This document shows positions 61,095 to 64,000 of a stretch of 64,000 nucleotides of DNA, piece by piece; positions within the stretch are counted from its first letter, which is position 1; each line of letters begins with the position of its first letter. This DNA comes from Leucobacter sp. UT-8R-CII-1-4 (GTDB lineage: Bacteria; Actinomycetota; Actinomycetes; Actinomycetales; Microbacteriaceae). The position numbers and the translations under genes were made by a program. The stretch lies in the NCBI RefSeq assembly GCF_030010235.1, contig NZ_JASCRS010000002.1, positions 1-64,000 of the forward strand, in the 5' to 3' direction. Under the pieces are notes generated by a model. The model saw only the letters and a list, made by a program, of their open reading frames with translations. It searched no databases and had not been told where the DNA came from.

Positions 61095-62681
61095 TTAACC
61101 TTTGATGCCATCATCAAAAAGCTCCATGTTCGAAGTATCGGTGGTTGCGTCAGCAACGCTCAGCACCTTGCCCTTAAAGAACGCAGGCGAGAAGCGCGAC
61201 TGCACGAACATCAGCACAACGCCGAGGCCAAGTACAACCACACCAATAATGCCGACGAGGCCAACGCCGCCGATGCTGCTACCCGAACCAAAGTCTGGGT
61301 TCATGCTGTCGATAGTGGTCTGCACGAAAACAACCAGCAGCAGAACGCCACCAAGTCCCGGCAGAACCATCTTCGACATCACCGAACGGAAGCCCTCCTT
61401 CGGGGCAGCCTTGCGGAAGTACCAGGTGCTCGCAAGAGCGGTAATTCCGTAGTAGAAACACACCATCATGCCGAGGGCGGTAATGGTGTCCCAAAGCACA
61501 TCTTCGCTCAAGAAGCGCATGATCGCGTAGAACACCGATGCCACGATCGACGACCACATCAGCGCCACGTAAGGCGACTTGTACTTAGGGTGGATCTTCT
61601 TAATTGGCTTTGGCAGCGCACCGTAGTGGGCCATAGCGAGCAGTGTGCGTGCTGGCGAAATAGCGGTCGAGTTAATCGACGCCATTGCCGAGACAAGGAT
61701 CGCGAGCGAAAGCAGAATCGCGGCAGGCCCCATCACTGGGTGCGCGAGGGCTGCGAACACGTTCTCAGCGATCTTCGAGTTGCCAAGGCCGGTTGGTCCA
61801 TCACCAATACCTGCGAACGCGACAGTCGCAGCTGCGGTGCCAACGTACATAACCACAAGCAGCACAACCAAAATCATGGCTGCCTTGCTTTCGGTCGACA
61901 TACGACCCTTCGAAGGCTTGGTCTCTTCGCCCATCGTAAGCACAGTGTCCCAGCCCCAGTAGACAAAGATAGACACAGCGATACCAGCGGCGAACGCGCT
62001 GAAGCTTGACACCTCAAGCGGGTTGAACCAAGACAGCTCAGGCATGCGGCCCTCGGTGTTCGCTGAATCAGCTGCCCCGATGAACATCGCAATGATGAAC
62101 CAGATGAGCACTGCGACCTGGAAGGTCACGGTAATGTACTGGAAAACCTTCGTCGAAGTCATACCGCGATACGAGATCACGGTTGCCATGGTCATAAAGC
62201 CTAGGCAGACCAAGATGTTGATAAAGCGGTTTCCGGCGATATCGGCAATCGATGGGTCATTCGCAATGATCGCAATCGACTGGAACAAGAACTCGACGGC
62301 AATACCGGCCAGGTTCGAAAGCACCAGCACGGTTGCAGCGATAAGGCCCCAACCTGCCATCCAGCCCACCCAAGGGCCGAAGGCACGTGAGGCCCAAGTG
62401 AATGAAGTACCAGAGTCGGGCATCGCCGAGTTCAGTGAACGGTAACCAATAGCGACAAGCAACATCGGCAGGAAGCCTGCAAGGAAGATTGCTGGAGTCT
62501 GGTAGCCGACTTCACTGGCTGCTGGTCCGACTGCCGAAGTAAGAGTGTATGCGGGTGCACACACCGAGAGACCGATCACAATGGCGCCTAGCACGCCTAC
62601 GGTTCCCTGCGGCAGGCCCTTCCGACTAATACCTGTAACCGAATCAAGGGCCCGGGTAGGGGGGTCCGTCGTTGCTGCCAT
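61095..62681 (-). CDS. APC-family amino acid permease
   Basis: A 528-residue membrane protein with about 12-13 segments. The family start LPQGTVGVLGAIVIGLSVCAPAYTLTSAVGP contains the segment-1 break used in APC substrate binding, followed by PDSGTSFTWASRAFGPWVGWMAGW. Segment 6 carries VYWGWDTVLTMGEETKPSKGRMSTE. The C-terminus is a short cytoplasmic tail. The specific amino acid is not evident. Monocistronic, with a hairpin downstream. Confidence 0.9.
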   Translation of the reverse strand: MAATTDPPTRALDSVTGISRKGLPQGTVGVLGAIVIGLSVCAPAYTLTSAVGPAASEVGYQTPAIFLAGFLPMLLVAIGYRSLNSAMPDSGTSFTWASRAFGPWVGWMAGWGLIAATVLVLSNLAGIAVEFLFQSIAIIANDPSIADIAGNRFINILVCLGFMTMATVISYRGMTSTKVFQYITVTFQVAVLIWFIIAMFIGAADSANTEGRMPELSWFNPLEVSSFSAFAAGIAVSIFVYWGWDTVLTMGEETKPSKGRMSTESKAAMILVVLLVVMYVGTAAATVAFAGIGDGPTGLGNSKIAENVFAALAHPVMGPAAILLSLAILVSAMASINSTAISPARTLLAMAHYGALPKPIKKIHPKYKSPYVALMWSSIVASVFYAIMRFLSEDVLWDTITALGMMVCFYYGITALASTWYFRKAAPKEGFRSVMSKMVLPGLGGVLLLVVFVQTTIDSMNPDFGSGSSIGGVGLVGIIGVVVLGLGVVLMFVQSRFSPAFFKGKVLSVADATTDTSNMELFDDGIKG

Positions 62682-62772
62682 AGCATCTGCTCCGTTTCTC
62701 AGACTGTGTAACCTGCCCGATTGTAGTCGCGGAAGATGAAAACGTCTAATGAACGGAATATTACCTACGAAT

Positions 62773-63222
62773 TTAGTCGCGTTTTAGCGAAATTGCTGAC
62801 CGAATCGCCCTTCTAGCCCGCGAACGGTCGCCACATGCGTCGTAGACCAGACCGAGGCGTGCCCAGGCCCGCCAGCTCTCTGGATCTGCCTCAGTTTCGG
62901 CGCGATAGTGATCAAACACCGAGTCAGCAACCTCACGGTCTGGCTTGCCCGTTGGCCCCGCCAAACCAAGATCATCTGGCAGTAAACCTTCGGCATCAAG
63001 CTGATCAACAATCGCCGTAGAACGAAACCCGAACATCAGCTCGCGAGCAAGCGCCCACGCGCCAATGAGTGGCAGCACAATCAGCGCCACGCCCATCGCA
63101 ATCGCGATCGGCGTGCCAGAGCCGAGCAGCGCAAATGCGCGCACGCCAGCAAACACAAAGTAGAGCACGAGCAGCACGCTCATGATCGATACGCCAATAA
63201 TGGCCCGGGTTCTTGCACTCAT
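62773..63222 (-). CDS. Small membrane protein with TPR-like tail
   Basis: A 149-residue protein. Two membrane segments (about 8-28 and 38-62) are followed by a cytoplasmic domain with a single helical-repeat motif: HYRAETEADPESWRAWARLGLVYDACGDRSRARRAIRSAISL. This resembles a TPR hairpin. Similar proteins follow dapB in other actinobacteria; function unknown. The start overlaps the dapB stop by 4 bp. Confidence 0.82.
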   Translation of the reverse strand: MSARTRAIIGVSIMSVLLVLYFVFAGVRAFALLGSGTPIAIAMGVALIVLPLIGAWALARELMFGFRSTAIVDQLDAEGLLPDDLGLAGPTGKPDREVADSVFDHYRAETEADPESWRAWARLGLVYDACGDRSRARRAIRSAISLKRD

Positions 63223-63980
63223 GCGCGATCCACCGTCCCTAAACCAAGCACATGCTCAAGCCCAACCACGAGCCCCTCAAGAGTGCCAATAGCTTCAAGC
63301 GCAGCGCGAATACCCGCCTGATAGGAGTCTTTCGAATGGGTCACGTGCGTCACCACCAGCTCCTCGCCGGCTCCCCCAAAACGTACCTCTTGGCGAGCAA
63401 TCACACCCTGCATGCGCAGGCTGTGCACCGGCACCCCTGCAACCAGCTGGCCGCGTGCCGCCTGATCAGCAAACGGAGCCTCAACACCAGCACCGCCCTT
63501 GGCAGCCGCAATCAGTTCAGCCGTGCGAACAGCCGTGCCGCTCGGCGAATCAATCTTGCCCGCGTGATGGGCTTCAATGATCTCAATACTGTCGAAGTGT
63601 TTCGCCGCGATAGTTGCAAGCATTGTGCCTAGCACCGAGCCAAGCGAGAAATTCGGCACAACGAGAGCAGCAGCTCCGGGCTTGGCCGCAACGAAGTCTT
63701 GCAGCTCGTCAAGCTTTTCAGCTGACCAGCCACTCGTTCCGACGATCACTCGCTGCCCACGATCGAGCGCGCGCCGCACAATCTCTGGCGACACCTGCGG
63801 GTGGGTAACGTCGAAAAGCACTTGTGCCTGAGCGCCCTCGTTCTCGCCAGAGGCGCTTGTCAGGCGAGCTACCAGCTGAAAGTCTGGGTGTGCCTCGATA
63901 ACGTCACAGACGAAAGACCCGAGTCGGCCAGTTGCCCCGGTTACGGCAACCGTTGTAGGGCTTGTTGCGGTGTCACTCAT
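63219..63980 (-). CDS. dapB: 4-hydroxy-tetrahydrodipicolinate reductase
   Basis: DapB, 253 residues, reduces HTPA to tetrahydrodipicolinate with NAD(P)H. Nucleotide motif VAVTGATGRLGSFVCDVIEA; substrate motif EAHHAGKIDSPSGTAVRTAE with the catalytic His-His and Lys; VTHVTHSKDSYQAG near the end. Somewhat short for the class, as in other actinobacteria. First gene of a pair with the TPR membrane protein. Confidence 0.96.
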   Translation of the reverse strand: MSDTATSPTTVAVTGATGRLGSFVCDVIEAHPDFQLVARLTSASGENEGAQAQVLFDVTHPQVSPEIVRRALDRGQRVIVGTSGWSAEKLDELQDFVAAKPGAAALVVPNFSLGSVLGTMLATIAAKHFDSIEIIEAHHAGKIDSPSGTAVRTAELIAAAKGGAGVEAPFADQAARGQLVAGVPVHSLRMQGVIARQEVRFGGAGEELVVTHVTHSKDSYQAGIRAALEAIGTLEGLVVGLEHVLGLGTVDRA

Positions 63981-64000
63981 GCGTTTAGCGTACCCCTGCC

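Overview
The window is a dense, typical actinobacterial chromosome segment. The most likely source is the family Microbacteriaceae. This rests on DUF3046 and ClgR beside recA, a DUF1844 gene beside infC, M23 peptidase-rpsB-tsf-pyrH-frr-cdsA synteny, a lexA/LysM divergon, DivIVA-type proteins, frequent GTG starts, and G+C that by eye is in the high fifties. Genus cannot be fixed from the sequence alone. I found 65 protein genes, no tRNA, rRNA, IS element, prophage or CRISPR array.

Layout. (a) 1-1797: accessory-looking left edge. A secreted protein runs off the window; it has an amidase-like N-terminal region and may be the start of an RHS/polymorphic-toxin protein. It is translationally coupled to a membrane-anchored protein with 26-residue Ca-binding, Cys-paired repeats. 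(b) 2174-14216, minus strand: an operon-like run of unknown membrane protein, TPR-thioredoxin, cysteine desulfurase, mnmA, ligA, tag, gatC, gatA, gatB, closed by a strong terminator. (c) 14405-17604, plus strand: an 892-residue hendecad coiled-coil protein (Scy/DivIVA-like) and RNase H. (d) 17641-23338, minus strand: small zinc protein, secreted lysozyme-like protein, DivIVA-domain protein, then cdsA, frr, pyrH, tsf, rpsB, with an M23 peptidase diverging. (e) 24204-28817: rRNA methyltransferase; infC-rpmI-rplT with a long leader and an AUC start; DUF1844; lrp divergent from azlCD (brnFE-like amino-acid export). (f) 28838-35964: sseB, hisA/priA, hisH, hisB and hisC. A DsbA/CcdA pair and a VIT-type transporter sit between hisC and hisB. 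A LysM cell-division suppressor diverges from lexA. (g) 36246-43801: lexA, metE, a stand-alone MetE-like protein, metF, hflX and a methyltransferase. (h) 43920-54983, minus strand: dapF, GNAT, miaA, miaB, recX, recA, DUF3046, clgR, cinA, pgsA, ftsK. (i) 55085-63980, minus strand: murJ-like, rnj, dapA, a small hypothetical, dfrA, thyA, an amino-acid permease, a TPR membrane protein and dapB.

How the genes work together. lexA, recA, recX and the LysM protein form the SOS core, with LexA boxes at both recA and lexA. recA also has a candidate PafBC-type (RecA-NDp) promoter. Cysteine desulfurase feeds sulfur to MnmA. GatCAB corrects Glu-tRNAGln (and possibly Asp-tRNAAsn). dapA, dapB and dapF serve diaminopimelate/lysine. 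metE and metF serve methionine. dfrA and thyA serve folate/dTMP.

The most unusual items are: the RHS-like/TSP3 pair at the left edge; a histidine ladder repeated every 11 residues in the coiled-coil protein; a Tag glycosylase that has lost three of four zinc ligands; an apparent membrane-protein/lipoprotein fusion; and the recA dual-control region.
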